64,000 nt of DNA from Halomonas sp. QHL1 (GCF_001882345.1 NZ_MINL01000001.1:248001-312000), one strand, 5' to 3'; positions 28,803 through 38,006 are shown, numbered from the stretch's first letter. The notes: generated by a model not told the origin, from the letters alone. Numbers and translations: made by a program.

Positions 28803-29531
28803 ATGTCTATGAATTCGACGTCTCGCAATGCCGGGCAAGAGGCCGCGGTCATGCTCGATTGTCAAGCGCTGACACGCACCTACAGTGAGGGGCCCCAGGA
28901 TCTGACGGTACTGGATAACCTCAGTTTGCAGATGCGCGCCGGAGAGCGGGTGGCCATTGTGGGTAGCTCAGGTTCGGGTAAGACAACGCTACTAAACCTG
29001 CTGGGCGGCCTTGATCGTCCCAGTAAAGGCAGCGTAGTTATCGCTGGTGAGCCGCTATCAGGGTTGAATGAAGCGGCGCTGGGCAGCTTTCGTAACCGCT
29101 ACATCGGCTTTGTCTACCAGTTCCACCATCTGTTGGCGGAATTTACCGCCGTCGAAAATGCGGCGTTACCGCTAATTATTCGCGGACAGTCGAAAAAGGT
29201 AGCCGAGAAGCGGGCCATGCAGATACTCGAACGGGTAGGTATGCAGCCGCGGGCAGATCATAAGCCGGGGGAACTTTCCGGTGGGGAGCGTCAGCGGGTG
29301 GCGATTGCCCGAGCGCTGGTCACCGATCCTAGCCTGGTGCTGATGGATGAGCCAACGGGCAATCTGGATCAAACCACAGCAGCAACGATTTTGGCGCTGA
29401 TGGATGAACTGGCCAAAGAGAGCGCCTGTGCGTTCGTGATTGTGACCCACGACGTTAGCCTGGCAGCCCATCAAGACCGCGTGCTTAAGCTGGATGCGGG
29501 TAAGCTGGTCGAGCAGGCACCGACGCTTTAA
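28803..29531 (+). CDS. lolD: lipoprotein-releasing system ATPase LolD
   Basis: ABC ATPase that powers lipoprotein release by LolC/F. The ATG at 28803 has AAGGA (28791-28795) seven bases upstream and gives 242 residues. Walker A is GSSGSGKTT at 54-62; the Q loop region is FVYQFHHLLAEFTAVENAAL, where FxxxHLLxEFxAxEN is the LolD-type pattern; the signature is LSGGERQRVAIARAL; Walker B is LVLMDEPTGNLD; the switch His is in VIVTHDVSLA. The N-terminal 15 or so residues are extra compared with E. coli LolD. It is read with the preceding permease gene. Confidence 0.95.
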   Translation: MSMNSTSRNAGQEAAVMLDCQALTRTYSEGPQDLTVLDNLSLQMRAGERVAIVGSSGSGKTTLLNLLGGLDRPSKGSVVIAGEPLSGLNEAALGSFRNRYIGFVYQFHHLLAEFTAVENAALPLIIRGQSKKVAEKRAMQILERVGMQPRADHKPGELSGGERQRVAIARALVTDPSLVLMDEPTGNLDQTTAATILALMDELAKESACAFVIVTHDVSLAAHQDRVLKLDAGKLVEQAPTL

Positions 29532-29547
29532 CCGTCGAGTTCAATCC

Positions 29548-30105
29548 TCAAACCTTATCGTCAAATTCTGCTTCTATCTGTGCACGCCGCTGCCGACGTA
29601 TCTGGCGGCGGCGTTTCCAGTTATGGGAGACGTGCCAGCGCCAGATCAAGCGAATGCCAATATTAACGACGATGGCTAACATTACCGCTGTTACCAAAGA
29701 GCCGACGATCAGTGGCGGCATAATGTCGTGCATCTGTTCGGCGATCCAGCGCGTTGAAATACGTGAGGGTGCCTCCCGCACGGGCGCGCCGAGGATAAAG
29801 GTGCCAATCCAGTAGTTGCCGTAAAAAATCAACGGCATCGTTAATGGATTAGTAATCCATACCAAGCCCACCGAGAGGGCTAAGTTGCAGCGTGTTAGGC
29901 GCGCGCCCAGCGCGGCAACGACCATCTGAAAGGGGATGGGCAGCATCGCACAGAACACGCCCACGCTAAACGCATTGGCAACGCTTCGGCGAGTTAAAAG
30001 CCACAAACCCGGATCTGCAATCAGCGGTGCCATAAAGCGTAGCGAGCGCTGTTTCCTGATAGTGTCGGGTTTGGGCATGTAGCGCTGCAGGAACCTGCGC
30101 GGCAT
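29548..30105 (-). CDS. DUF2062 membrane protein
   Basis: A 185-residue protein of family DUF2062, function unknown to me. The family signature is visible as RSVANAFSVGVFCAMLPIPFQMV followed by ITNPLTMPLIFYGNYWIG. There are probably three membrane segments: near 47-67, 78-103 and 130-155. Both termini are strongly basic (KRRRQIRRQRR near the C terminus), which suggests they are cytoplasmic. It is convergent with lolD (16 bases between stops) and divergent from comEC; the order lol genes, DUF2062, comEC is also that of Pseudomonas. Confidence 0.85.
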   Translation of the reverse strand: MPRRFLQRYMPKPDTIRKQRSLRFMAPLIADPGLWLLTRRSVANAFSVGVFCAMLPIPFQMVVAALGARLTRCNLALSVGLVWITNPLTMPLIFYGNYWIGTFILGAPVREAPSRISTRWIAEQMHDIMPPLIVGSLVTAVMLAIVVNIGIRLIWRWHVSHNWKRRRQIRRQRRAQIEAEFDDKV

Positions 30106-30202
30106 GACGGATACTCTTACCTATCGATGTGGCCCATTATCCATATCGAGCTGCCTTTCGGCTATGCTAGGCCATCAATGAAGCGTCACCAGAGAGGGTT
30201 CT

Positions 30203-32482
30203 ATGCGGTTAGGTGTTGCCATGCCAGCGGCGCTTGCGGCACTCGCAGGGGGGATTTTTGCCTGGTATTGCCACACTGCAGGGGTGACCCCAAGCGCGTT
30301 TGGGTGGCTGTTGGTAGCCGCCTTACTGGTAATGGGGTGGCGCCCGCGCATAGGTATATGGCTGCTAATCGGCTCGTGGGTCTTTATTAGCGTACAAGGT
30401 GAATGGGGGAGTCGCTTACCGGCGGGGCTAAGCGGAGAAGACCTTGCCGTTGAGGCAACCGTGTTGACCGCCCAGCCGGTGGGTAACGCCACGCGCCTGC
30501 TGTTAAGCGTTGATCAGTGTCAAAGCTCTTCAACTAGCGTGACACAACGGCCCAGCTGTTCCTCGCTCGCCAAGGTGCGCATAACCGCTTATAGCGATGA
30601 GCGATTTAAGCCCGGTGAGCAGTGGCAAATGACGTTGCGTTTGCGACCTCCCAGTGGCTTTGCCAACCCTGATACCTTCAATTATGAGCAGTGGCTGTGG
30701 CGAGAGGGGATCCACGCGACAGGCTACCTGCGCCAGGAGCCAGCGCCAGTTCGGCTCTCTGCTGCTGGCCCTTCGCTGCGCCAGTTAGCACTGGATTTTT
30801 TAGCCCGTCAGCCACTCGACGATCGAACCAAGCGCTGGCTGGCAGCATTGACGTTAGGCGATAGCGAACAGCTTACCCAAGACGACTGGTCGCTGCTGAA
30901 TGCCACCGGCACCACGCATCTGATGGTGATTTCAGGATTGCATGTCGGGCTGGTGGCGTCTTTTGTGCTGCTGTTGGCCAGGCTAGTGGCTCGGTTTGCA
31001 ACCCCCACTAACTGGCGCATGCGCACCTGGCCGTGGTGGGTGGCAGCGCTAGCCTGTGTCAGTTATGCCACCCTTGCAGGGTTGGCACCACCAGCCATGC
31101 GGGCGATGGTGATGACATTGATCGGGCTGTGGGTGCTCAGTGGTCGGCATGCACCGGGGGCTTGGCAGGCGTGGTGGCTGGCGCTTGCGCTGGTACTAAT
31201 GGTTGATCCGCTCGCGTTATGGCGGCCGGGCATGTGGCTGTCATTTTTGGCAGTAGCGTGGCTGATTATTATTTGGCAGGGACGGCGGCGTCCTCAGGGT
31301 TTAAAGGGCTGGTGTTGGGCGCTGGTGAGATCGCAGCTGCTGCTAGCTCCGCTAATGGCTGCCGCTGTCTTGGTGGCCTTTGGTCGAGTGGCGCCAGCCG
31401 CCCCATTGATCAATTTAGTCGCCGTGCCCTGGGTGAGCTCGGTAATGGTGCCAACGGCACTGCTAGGGTGGCTACTGTCACTTCTTCCCATGGTAGGAGA
31501 GGCGCTGTGGTGGTTGTTTGAGCAGGCGCTGAGCGTTTTCCACCTGTTGCTGACGCTTGCTGTGCAGCACTGGCCATTGTGGGAACCTGATCGGTCGTTA
31601 ACCTATCCGCTCGCCTTTGCACTGCTACTGCTCTCGTTATGCTGGGGACTACCCGCTGTGCTGCCAGGTTTACGGCTGGCTGCCACGGCGTTGGTCTTAG
31701 CGCTCCCGTGGTGGTCGCTTTCATCATCGATTCCTCAAAATACGCTTAAAGTTAGCGTCCACGACGTTGGGCAGGGGCAGGTGATAGAGCTGCGTAGCGA
31801 ACATTATCGCCTGCTTTACGACACCGGGCCGCGCTTTCGTAGTGGCTTTATGCCGCTGGAAACGCTGTGGTCGCCGGGGCAGAAGTTTGATCAAGTGATA
31901 GTCAGCCACGCTGATAATGACCATGCGGGCGGTATCGGCGCATTGCTAGCCGATCATCGGGTCAGTCAGTGGATGGCTCCCGCGGGTGAGGGGCTGCCAG
32001 TTTCAGGTATTGACTGTCAGCGTGGTCAAAAATGGCAGCATGACGGAGTGAGTTACCGTATTCTCTGGCCGCCCGCGGGTGATAACGATTTATCGGCCAA
32101 CGATCGCTCCTGTGTACTTGAGGTGAGCGTTGGTGAGCAACGACTGCTGATTACCGGAGATGGGGGCACAGAGGTAGAGCGACGCTTTCTGCGTGAGGTG
32201 GAGCTGCCCGTTAGTGTATTGGTGGCAGGGCACCATGGCAGCGGCACCAGTTCGGGGGTTCAGTTTGTGCGCCATACCGCACCAGAGCATGTGATATTTA
32301 GCGCCGGGCGAAGTAATGCTTTCCAGCATCCGGTAGATTCTGTGGTGCGCCGTTTTCGCCAGCAGGGAAGCTGTCTATGGAGTACTGCTCATGACGGAGC
32401 CTTGTTATTTTGGTTAAACGCGGCCCAGCCCATTCAGGTTGAAACGACGCGGCCAGTGCCAAGACGACGCAACCAGTGTTGA
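30203..32482 (+). CDS. comEC: DNA internalization channel ComEC/Rec2
   Basis: Inner-membrane protein thought to carry single-stranded DNA into the cytoplasm in natural transformation. It has 759 residues. N-terminal membrane segments (about 5-65) are followed by a soluble domain, then the competence domain with many helices (about 220-500), including LMVISGLHVGLVASFVLLLA and LAPPAMRAMVMTLIGLW. The C-terminal part is a metallo-beta-lactamase-like domain: VHDVGQGQVIEL, VSHADNDHAGGIGALL with the metal-binding HxDxDH, and LVAGHHGSGTSS. Gene is intact. It and the PilZ protein at 54941 point to a type IV pilus-linked uptake ability, though the pilus genes are not here. Confidence 0.93.
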   Translation: MRLGVAMPAALAALAGGIFAWYCHTAGVTPSAFGWLLVAALLVMGWRPRIGIWLLIGSWVFISVQGEWGSRLPAGLSGEDLAVEATVLTAQPVGNATRLLLSVDQCQSSSTSVTQRPSCSSLAKVRITAYSDERFKPGEQWQMTLRLRPPSGFANPDTFNYEQWLWREGIHATGYLRQEPAPVRLSAAGPSLRQLALDFLARQPLDDRTKRWLAALTLGDSEQLTQDDWSLLNATGTTHLMVISGLHVGLVASFVLLLARLVARFATPTNWRMRTWPWWVAALACVSYATLAGLAPPAMRAMVMTLIGLWVLSGRHAPGAWQAWWLALALVLMVDPLALWRPGMWLSFLAVAWLIIIWQGRRRPQGLKGWCWALVRSQLLLAPLMAAAVLVAFGRVAPAAPLINLVAVPWVSSVMVPTALLGWLLSLLPMVGEALWWLFEQALSVFHLLLTLAVQHWPLWEPDRSLTYPLAFALLLLSLCWGLPAVLPGLRLAATALVLALPWWSLSSSIPQNTLKVSVHDVGQGQVIELRSEHYRLLYDTGPRFRSGFMPLETLWSPGQKFDQVIVSHADNDHAGGIGALLADHRVSQWMAPAGEGLPVSGIDCQRGQKWQHDGVSYRILWPPAGDNDLSANDRSCVLEVSVGEQRLLITGDGGTEVERRFLREVELPVSVLVAGHHGSGTSSGVQFVRHTAPEHVIFSAGRSNAFQHPVDSVVRRFRQQGSCLWSTAHDGALLFWLNAAQPIQVETTRPVPRRRNQC

Positions 32483-32553
32483 AGCGCGTCGCCATCAGGT
32501 AGAATTCCCCGCACTGCATACTATAGGCCCCAGGGTCTAGGCTAGGAGCGAGT

Positions 32554-34290
32554 GTGACTGATTCAAGTTGGGGTATCTATAAGCGGTTGTTGGGCTATGT
32601 GAAGCCGCATTGGCGGGCTTTTGCGCTAGCGATAGTGGGCTTTGTGGTTTACGCGGCGTCGAGTACCGCGCTGGCGGAAATGATGAAGCGCTTGATTGAT
32701 GGCATTCAAAACCCAGATGCGGCGTTTCGGCTATTTCTACCGCTGTTTGTGATTATTATGTTTTCCGCCCGGGGGGTAGGTACTTTTTTAAGCACCTACT
32801 TCATGGCCTATGTGGGCCGCTACGTGATTCATACCCTGCGTTGCGATGTGTTTGCTCATCTACTCCATCTTCCAGGCTGGTTTTTTGACCATCACTCCAG
32901 CGGCCAGCTGGTATCACGGGTAACCTACCACGTTGAGCAAGTCGCGGGGGCGGCCACCAAAGCGGTGACGATTATTCTCCGTGAAGGGCTGTTCGTTGTC
33001 GGCCTGGTGCTCTACCTACTCTGGACTAACTGGATGCTAACGCTGCTGTTTTTGGGCGTTACGCCGATCATTGCGGTAGTGGTGAGCTACGTCAGCAAGC
33101 GCTTTAGGCGCATTTCAAAGCGCATTCAGCACTCCATGGGCGATGTTACCCATATTGCCTCAGAAGCGCTGTCGGGCTACCGGGTAGTCCGTACCCACGG
33201 CGCCGAGCAGTATGAAAAGCAGCGCTTTGAGCGGGTAAGCGAAGAGAACCGCCGTCAGAGTATGAAAGAAGCCATGACCCGTGCGGTCAGCTCCCCCGTG
33301 ATTCTGATGCTGGTGGCTATCTCCATGGCGCTACTGGTCTGGCTGGCCATGGCGCCCTCGCTGATGGCGAACATGACGCCCGGTGAGTTTGTGGCTTTTA
33401 TTACTGCAGCCGCCCTGATGATCAAGCCCGTGCGCCAACTGACCGAGATTAACGGTGAAATTCAGAAAGGCCTGGCGGCCGCGTCAGAGCTTTTCGGATT
33501 GCTGGATAGGGCACCTGAAGAGGATAGCGGCAAACATATCGCCAGCCGTTTAAGCGGCGATGTCGTGATCGATCATGTTAGCTTCCGCTACGCTGACGAT
33601 CAGCCCGATGTCCTGCACGATATTAATCTGCGCATAGCGCCAGGCGAGCTGGTGGCGATAGTCGGGCGTTCGGGGAGCGGCAAGTCCACTCTGGTCAGCC
33701 TGTTGCCGCGTTTCTATCGTCCCAGCCAGGGGAGTATTACGATCGATGGCATTAATGTTGATGAATACGCGCTCGGCCCACTGCGCCAGCAGATTGCCCT
33801 GGTGTCGCAGCAGGTGACGCTATTTAACGCCTCGATTGCCGATAATATTGCTTACGGGGTGGCCAATCCTGATCCCCAGGCTGTACAGGCTGCGGCTGAA
33901 GCCGCCTATGCCCATGAGTTTATCGATAAACTGCCCAATGGTTATGCCACCACGGTGGGAGAAAATGGCGTGATGCTCTCAGGCGGCCAACGCCAGCGGC
34001 TGGCGATAGCCCGGGCGATTTTCAAGGATGCGCCGCTGCTTGTGCTGGATGAGGCCACTTCCGCGTTGGATACGGAGTCCGAGCGCTATATTCAAAAAGC
34101 CCTTGAGCGAGTCTGTGAAGGGCGCACCACGCTGGTCATTGCCCACCGCCTCTCCACCATTGAGCGGGCTGACCGCATTGTGGTGATGGATCAGGGACGC
34201 ATTATCGAAGAGGGGTCGCATCAAGCATTGCTGGAAGCCGATGGCGCCTACGCAGCACTCCATCAGCTACAGTTCCAAGAAGCGCCATGA
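32554..34290 (+). CDS. msbA: lipid A export ABC transporter MsbA
   Basis: Homodimeric flippase that moves core-lipid A across the inner membrane. The start is the GTG at 32554 with TAGGAG five bases upstream; it gives 578 residues, close to the 582 of E. coli. Six membrane helices lie in residues 20-300. Walker A is GRSGSGKST at 371-379; LVSQQVTLFNASIADNIAYG is the Q-loop region; the signature is LSGGQRQRLAIARAI; Walker B is LLVLDEATSALD; the switch His is in IAHRLSTI. lpxK follows directly, as in E. coli. In Pseudomonas-type order exbB and exbD would lie between comEC and lpxK; here msbA takes that place. Confidence 0.95.
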   Translation: MTDSSWGIYKRLLGYVKPHWRAFALAIVGFVVYAASSTALAEMMKRLIDGIQNPDAAFRLFLPLFVIIMFSARGVGTFLSTYFMAYVGRYVIHTLRCDVFAHLLHLPGWFFDHHSSGQLVSRVTYHVEQVAGAATKAVTIILREGLFVVGLVLYLLWTNWMLTLLFLGVTPIIAVVVSYVSKRFRRISKRIQHSMGDVTHIASEALSGYRVVRTHGAEQYEKQRFERVSEENRRQSMKEAMTRAVSSPVILMLVAISMALLVWLAMAPSLMANMTPGEFVAFITAAALMIKPVRQLTEINGEIQKGLAAASELFGLLDRAPEEDSGKHIASRLSGDVVIDHVSFRYADDQPDVLHDINLRIAPGELVAIVGRSGSGKSTLVSLLPRFYRPSQGSITIDGINVDEYALGPLRQQIALVSQQVTLFNASIADNIAYGVANPDPQAVQAAAEAAYAHEFIDKLPNGYATTVGENGVMLSGGQRQRLAIARAIFKDAPLLVLDEATSALDTESERYIQKALERVCEGRTTLVIAHRLSTIERADRIVVMDQGRIIEEGSHQALLEADGAYAALHQLQFQEAP

Positions 34291-34317
34291 GCCTTTTTTC
34301 GATATGAGCCTATTGTG

Positions 34318-35346
34318 ATGAACTTTGCCAAGAGAACACTGGCGGAGCGCTGGCTACAAGGCGCATACCAGGGCAGTCGCTGGCTATCGCCGCTGAGGCC
34401 GTTAGGGGCGCTTTACCAGTGGGCCATGGCGCGGCGCGAGCGTGAGTACTCTAGCGGCAAGAAAGCCACTTGGAAGGCGCCAGTGCCGGTTATTGTGGTC
34501 GGCAATATTACTTTGGGCGGAACGGGTAAATCGCCGCTGGTGGCGTGGCTAGCTGGCTGGCTGGTGGCCCAAGGCTGGTCGCCAGGTATCGTTAGCCGTG
34601 GCTATGGCGGAAAAGCGCCCCGTTACCCGCTACTGGTCACCGCCGACACTAACGTTGCCGAAAGCGGCGATGAGCCACTGATGCTGGCACAGCAGACGGG
34701 GCTTCCAGTGGCCGCAGACCCCAATCGCGTGCGCGGAGTTCAGGCACTGGTAGAGAAGGGCTGCGATATTATCTTGAGCGACGACGGTTTGCAGCACTTG
34801 GCGCTGGATCGAGATATCGAGCTGGTGGTTGTGGATGGTGCTCGTGGTTTGGGCAACGGGCGCTGCCTGCCCGCCGGGCCGCTACGCGAGTCTCCCAGTC
34901 GGTTGCAGCGTGTTGACGCGGTGATCGTCAACGGTGACTTACAGTCATCGCTGTCGGTTGCCCCGACTATTATGCAGTCAGCCACCACTATGCAGCTGGC
35001 ACCGCTGTGCTGGCGCCGCCTTGATGACGGCGCACGTTTTCCGCTCGCGCCACTGCCGTTTACGCTGCCGGTGCACGCGGTGGCAGGTATCGGACATCCT
35101 GAGCGCTTTTTTCGTACGCTCTCCGCGTTGGGTGTTGAGGGCGAGTGGCACCCGTTAGCCGATCACCAGCACTTTAGTGCGGACGCGCTAAGCTTTATCA
35201 ATACCCGCCCAGTGATTATGACCGCTAAAGACGCCGTGAAGTGTTACGCCCTGGCTCCGTCCAACAGCTGGGTACTAGATGTGGAAGCAACCCTTCCGCC
35301 CGAATTTGAGCACTGGCTGGCAGCGCGGCTGTCGGCACTTTCCTGA
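34318..35346 (+). CDS. lpxK: tetraacyldisaccharide 4'-kinase LpxK
   Basis: Inner-membrane kinase that phosphorylates the 4' position of the lipid A precursor using ATP. I use the ATG at 34318; a GTG directly before it (34315) is possible and neither has a good ribosome site. About 342 residues. The Walker A is [13 protein letters not shown] (GGTGKS at 67-72); [54 protein letters not shown] and [18 protein letters not shown] are all LpxK landmarks. The N-terminal helix (about 20-40) anchors it to the membrane. It follows msbA closely; the junction repeats ATGAGCCT twice. Confidence 0.95.
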   Translation: MNFAKRTLAERWLQGAYQGSRWLSPLRPLGALYQWAMARREREYSSGKKATWKAPVPVIVVGNITLGGTGKSPLVAWLAGWLVAQGWSPGIVSRGYGGKAPRYPLLVTADTNVAESGDEPLMLAQQTGLPVAADPNRVRGVQALVEKGCDIILSDDGLQHLALDRDIELVVVDGARGLGNGRCLPAGPLRESPSRLQRVDAVIVNGDLQSSLSVAPTIMQSATTMQLAPLCWRRLDDGARFPLAPLPFTLPVHAVAGIGHPERFFRTLSALGVEGEWHPLADHQHFSADALSFINTRPVIMTAKDAVKCYALAPSNSWVLDVEATLPPEFEHWLAARLSALS

Positions 35347-35359
35347 AGGAGATACGCGC

Positions 35360-35605
35360 ATGGATAAGGAACTGCTGGCAATGCTGGTTTGCCCGTTGTG
35401 TAACGGTAAACTGAAGTATGACCGCGACGCTCAAGAGCTGCGCTGCCACTATGATGGCCTTGCCTATCCGATCAAAGAGGGGATTCCGTTGATGTTGCCG
35501 GAAGAGGCTCGCGTGATGGATGCCGATGAAAAGCTGCACACTTCACAAGGGCGTTCACCAGGGCGTTCTCCAGGACGTCCTCAAGAGCGCTCTGGAGACG
35601 CTTAA
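35360..35605 (+). CDS. Trm112-like / YcaR-type small protein with repeat tail
   Basis: The ATG at 35360 is preceded by GAAGGAGAT and gives 81 residues. Residues 1-58 are the normal Trm112/YcaR fold: [18 protein letters not shown], with Cys11 and Cys14, [25 protein letters not shown]. In bacteria these small proteins are found with lpxK and kdsB but their role is not firmly known. Residues 63-78 are an added tail of four repeats ([16 protein letters not shown]) encoded by a 12-bp tandem repeat, basic and probably unstructured. Homologues that I recall end soon after the LMLPEEAR segment. The stop overlaps the kdsB start by one base (TAATG). Confidence 0.9.
   Translation: MDKELLAMLVCPLCNGKLKYDRDAQELRCHYDGLAYPIKEGIPLMLPEEARVMDADEKLHTSQGRSPGRSPGRPQERSGDA
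35546..35593 (+). repeat. four 12-bp tandem repeats in the trm112-like gene
   Basis: Units at 35546-35557, 35558-35569, 35570-35581 and 35582-35593 follow the pattern C(A/C)AGGGCGTTCA with one to five differences. The period is a multiple of three, so the frame is kept and the protein gains 16 residues. Confidence 0.85.
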
Positions 35606-36405
35606 TGACCGTCTTTGATGACATGGCTGATGAAATGGTTGATTTCAAGGTGCCTGATTTTACCGTCGTCGTGCCTGCCCGCTACGGCTCTACCCGGCTG
35701 TCCGGCAAGCCATTGCTCGATATTGCCGGGCAGCCGATGGTCGCTCACGTATGGCGCCGTGCTTGCCAAAGCCACGCCAGCCGGGTGGTCGTGGCAACAG
35801 ATGATAGCCGTATTCGTGATGCCATGCTGCCCTACGGCGCCGAAGTGATCATGACCCGCGACGATCACCCTTCGGGCACCGACCGCTTAGCCGAGGTGGC
35901 TGATATATTGGCATTGACGGATGATGCGCTGCTGGTGAATGTGCAGGGCGATGAACCGCTGATCCCTCCCGCGCTGATCGACCAGGTGGCGCTGCGCCTA
36001 GCCGACGATCCTGAAGCGTCGATAGCCACGCTGGCGGAGCCTATCAATGATGTGGACACGCTGTTCAATCCTAACGTGGTCAAGGTAGTGCGCACACTGC
36101 AAGGCCGCGCGCTGTATTTCTCACGGGCACCCATACCTTGGGATCGTGAACAGTTCAAAGCGCCACCGACCATGCTGGCAACCGATGCTTGGCTGCGCCA
36201 TATCGGTTTGTATGCGTATCGTGCCGGTTTTCTAGCCGCCTACCGTGACTGGCCCGCCTCAAGCCTTGAGCAGCTTGAACAGCTCGAGCAGTTGCGTGCG
36301 CTGCAGAATGGTCACGCGATTCAAGTGGCGCTGGCCTGCGAAATAAACCCTGCTGGTGTTGATACGGCCGAGGATCTAGCGCGGATTCGGGCGCTGCTGA
36401 CCTAG
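35605..36405 (+). CDS. kdsB: CMP-Kdo synthetase KdsB
   Basis: 3-deoxy-manno-octulosonate cytidylyltransferase; activates Kdo with CTP for the lipopolysaccharide inner core. It has 266 residues, about 18 more than E. coli because of an N-terminal extension before [84 protein letters not shown] and [14 protein letters not shown] are family motifs. A later in-frame ATG (eight or twelve codons in) is a possible alternative start. Translation is coupled to the trm112-like gene by TAATG. The stop lies inside a 26-bp tandem duplication. Confidence 0.95.
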   Translation: MTVFDDMADEMVDFKVPDFTVVVPARYGSTRLSGKPLLDIAGQPMVAHVWRRACQSHASRVVVATDDSRIRDAMLPYGAEVIMTRDDHPSGTDRLAEVADILALTDDALLVNVQGDEPLIPPALIDQVALRLADDPEASIATLAEPINDVDTLFNPNVVKVVRTLQGRALYFSRAPIPWDREQFKAPPTMLATDAWLRHIGLYAYRAGFLAAYRDWPASSLEQLEQLEQLRALQNGHAIQVALACEINPAGVDTAEDLARIRALLT

Positions 36406-36437
36406 CGCGTGTTCGGGCGCTGCTGGCCTAGCGCGTG
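36377..36437 (+). repeat. 26-bp tandem duplication over the kdsB stop
   Basis: Unit one (36377-36402) and unit two (36403-36428) match at 23 of 26 bases, and a third partial copy (TAGCGCGTG) follows at 36429-36437. Unit one is the last coding stretch of kdsB; unit two starts with the stop TAG and is noncoding. Confidence 0.85.
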
Positions 36438-36472
36438 TGCTGCTTGAGTAGCCCAGCTTTTAAGGAGCTATC

Positions 36473-36937
36473 GTGAAAGTGTTATTTGTATGTTTAGGCA
36501 ATATTTGCCGTTCACCCACCGCCGAAGGTGTTTTTCATCGTGCCCTTGAGCGAGCGGGAATGGCCGATGAGGTTGAGATAGACTCCTGCGGCGTTGGCAG
36601 TTGGCATGTAGGCAAAGCGCCAGACGCCCGCGCCCAGCAGGCAGCGCTACTGCGCGGTATTGATTTAAGCGGCCTGCGTGCCCGCCAGCTAAGCGAGCAC
36701 GACTTTACCCAATTCGACTACGTGCTGGGCATGGATCAGGACAATTTACGCGCCATGCGCGAGCTGAAGCCTGCCAATAGCCAGGCGCATGTTGGGCTGT
36801 TTTTAGATTTTGCCGGTACCCCCGGTGCCGAAGTGCCAGACCCCTATTATGGCGGTGATGAGGGGTTTGAGAAGGTTCTAGATATGATTGAAGCGGCATC
36901 AGAAGGGCTGATTCGACACCTTAAGCGAGAGCTGTAA
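36473..36937 (+). CDS. low-molecular-weight protein tyrosine phosphatase
   Basis: The GTG at 36473 has AAGGAG five bases upstream and gives 154 residues. The phosphate loop C(X)5R is intact in VCLGNICRSP (Cys7, Arg13), and the catalytic acid loop is VPDPYYGG. In E. coli relatives such as Wzb control capsule kinases; here no tyrosine kinase or capsule gene is near. Its place between kdsB and murB is as in Pseudomonas. Substrate is unknown. Confidence 0.92.
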   Translation: MKVLFVCLGNICRSPTAEGVFHRALERAGMADEVEIDSCGVGSWHVGKAPDARAQQAALLRGIDLSGLRARQLSEHDFTQFDYVLGMDQDNLRAMRELKPANSQAHVGLFLDFAGTPGAEVPDPYYGGDEGFEKVLDMIEAASEGLIRHLKREL

Positions 36938-36962
36938 TGGGTCTGAAGGTGTGGCTACACAG

Positions 36963-37973
36963 ATGAATATTCTTAGCAATGTGGATTTGTCCGCCGCTAA
37001 TACGCTTAGGCTGCCCTGCCAGGCAGAGCGCTTCGCGGCACCAACGACATTAACAGCACTACGTCAAACGTTAGCCGAGGCACGCCGTGAAGGCTGGCCC
37101 GTTACGTTGCTAGGTGGTGGGAGCAATGTTCTACTTCCCGGAGCACTACCAGGTTTGGTGGTGCGGCCTGATTTGCAACAGTGTTGGTTTAGTCAGCGTC
37201 AAGGGCATGTGCTCGCCCACGTAGGGGCGGGGGTTAATTGGCATGCGCTGGTGATGACGACTGCCGCACGGGGGATGTGGGGCATTGAAAATCTGGCGCT
37301 GATTCCTGGCAGTTGTGGTGCCGCACCGGTGCAAAACATAGGCGCCTACGGCGTTGAGCTTGCCGACACGCTTCAAGCGGTGCAGGTAATGGAGCTGGCC
37401 ACAGGACGGGTTGAATGGTTAGACGCCCAGCAGTGCGCTTTTGGTTACCGTGAGAGTATCTTTAAAGGCGAGTTGGCGGGTAGCGTTGTCATCACTCAAT
37501 TGGTCTTGCGCTTGTCGCGTACGCCTGCTCCACAGCTCGGATATGGCGACCTAGCCAAGAGGTTAACGGGCGCTCCCACGCCGTTTGCGGTAGCCGAAGC
37601 GGTATGCGCCATTCGGCGTGAGAAGCTGCCCGATCCACAGGTGCTGGCCAACGCGGGGAGCTTCTTCAAAAACCCATTGGTGGCTGGGGCGCAGGCAGCG
37701 CAGTTATTACAGCAGTTTCCCGCAATGCCTCATTTTCCCCAAGAGGGAGGGCAAACAAAGCTGGCGGCGGGGTGGTTAATCGACCAGTGTGGCTTGAAAG
37801 GGATGCGTGATGGTGCTTTTGGCGTGCACCAGCATCAAGCCCTGGTGCTGGTGCACTTTGGCGGCGGTGATCGTCAGGGCCTAATGAAAACAGCTAACTA
37901 TATCGCTGACCTGGTTGAGGCACGCTTCGGCGTACGTTTAGAGCCCGAACCGCGGTTAGTTAACCCCTATTAG
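36963..37973 (+). CDS. murB: UDP-N-acetylenolpyruvoylglucosamine reductase MurB (type I)
   Basis: FAD enzyme that reduces UDP-GlcNAc-enolpyruvate to UDP-MurNAc with NADPH. The ATG at 36963 gives 336 residues; a GTG four codons earlier (36951) is possible, but AAGG at 36946-36949 suits the ATG better. FAD-binding LGGGSNVLLPGALPGLVV, VGAGVNWHALV, GIENLALIPGSCGAAPVQNIGAYGVEL, FGYRESIFKG, LPDPQVLANAGSFFKNP and KLAAGWLIDQCGLKGMRDGAFGVHQHQALVLV are present. The length and the FGYRES form are type I, like E. coli. This supplies the substrate for the Mur ligases at the left of the window. Confidence 0.95.
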   Translation: MNILSNVDLSAANTLRLPCQAERFAAPTTLTALRQTLAEARREGWPVTLLGGGSNVLLPGALPGLVVRPDLQQCWFSQRQGHVLAHVGAGVNWHALVMTTAARGMWGIENLALIPGSCGAAPVQNIGAYGVELADTLQAVQVMELATGRVEWLDAQQCAFGYRESIFKGELAGSVVITQLVLRLSRTPAPQLGYGDLAKRLTGAPTPFAVAEAVCAIRREKLPDPQVLANAGSFFKNPLVAGAQAAQLLQQFPAMPHFPQEGGQTKLAAGWLIDQCGLKGMRDGAFGVHQHQALVLVHFGGGDRQGLMKTANYIADLVEARFGVRLEPEPRLVNPY

Positions 37974-38006
37974 TTCAGCCCTATTAGTTCACCTCTATTA
38001 GCTAAA
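37965..38006 (+). repeat. three 14-bp tandem repeats over the murB stop
   Basis: CCCTATTAGTTCAG (37965-37978), CCCTATTAGTTCAC (37979-37992) and a decayed CTCTATTAGCTAAA (37993-38006). Each unit holds a TAG; the first is the murB stop. Confidence 0.85.

Noticed and set aside
36260..36300. [10 protein letters not shown] repeat in KdsB as another slippage product
   Set aside because: Other KdsB proteins have a similar LExxExLEQLR helix at this place, so it is probably normal family sequence.
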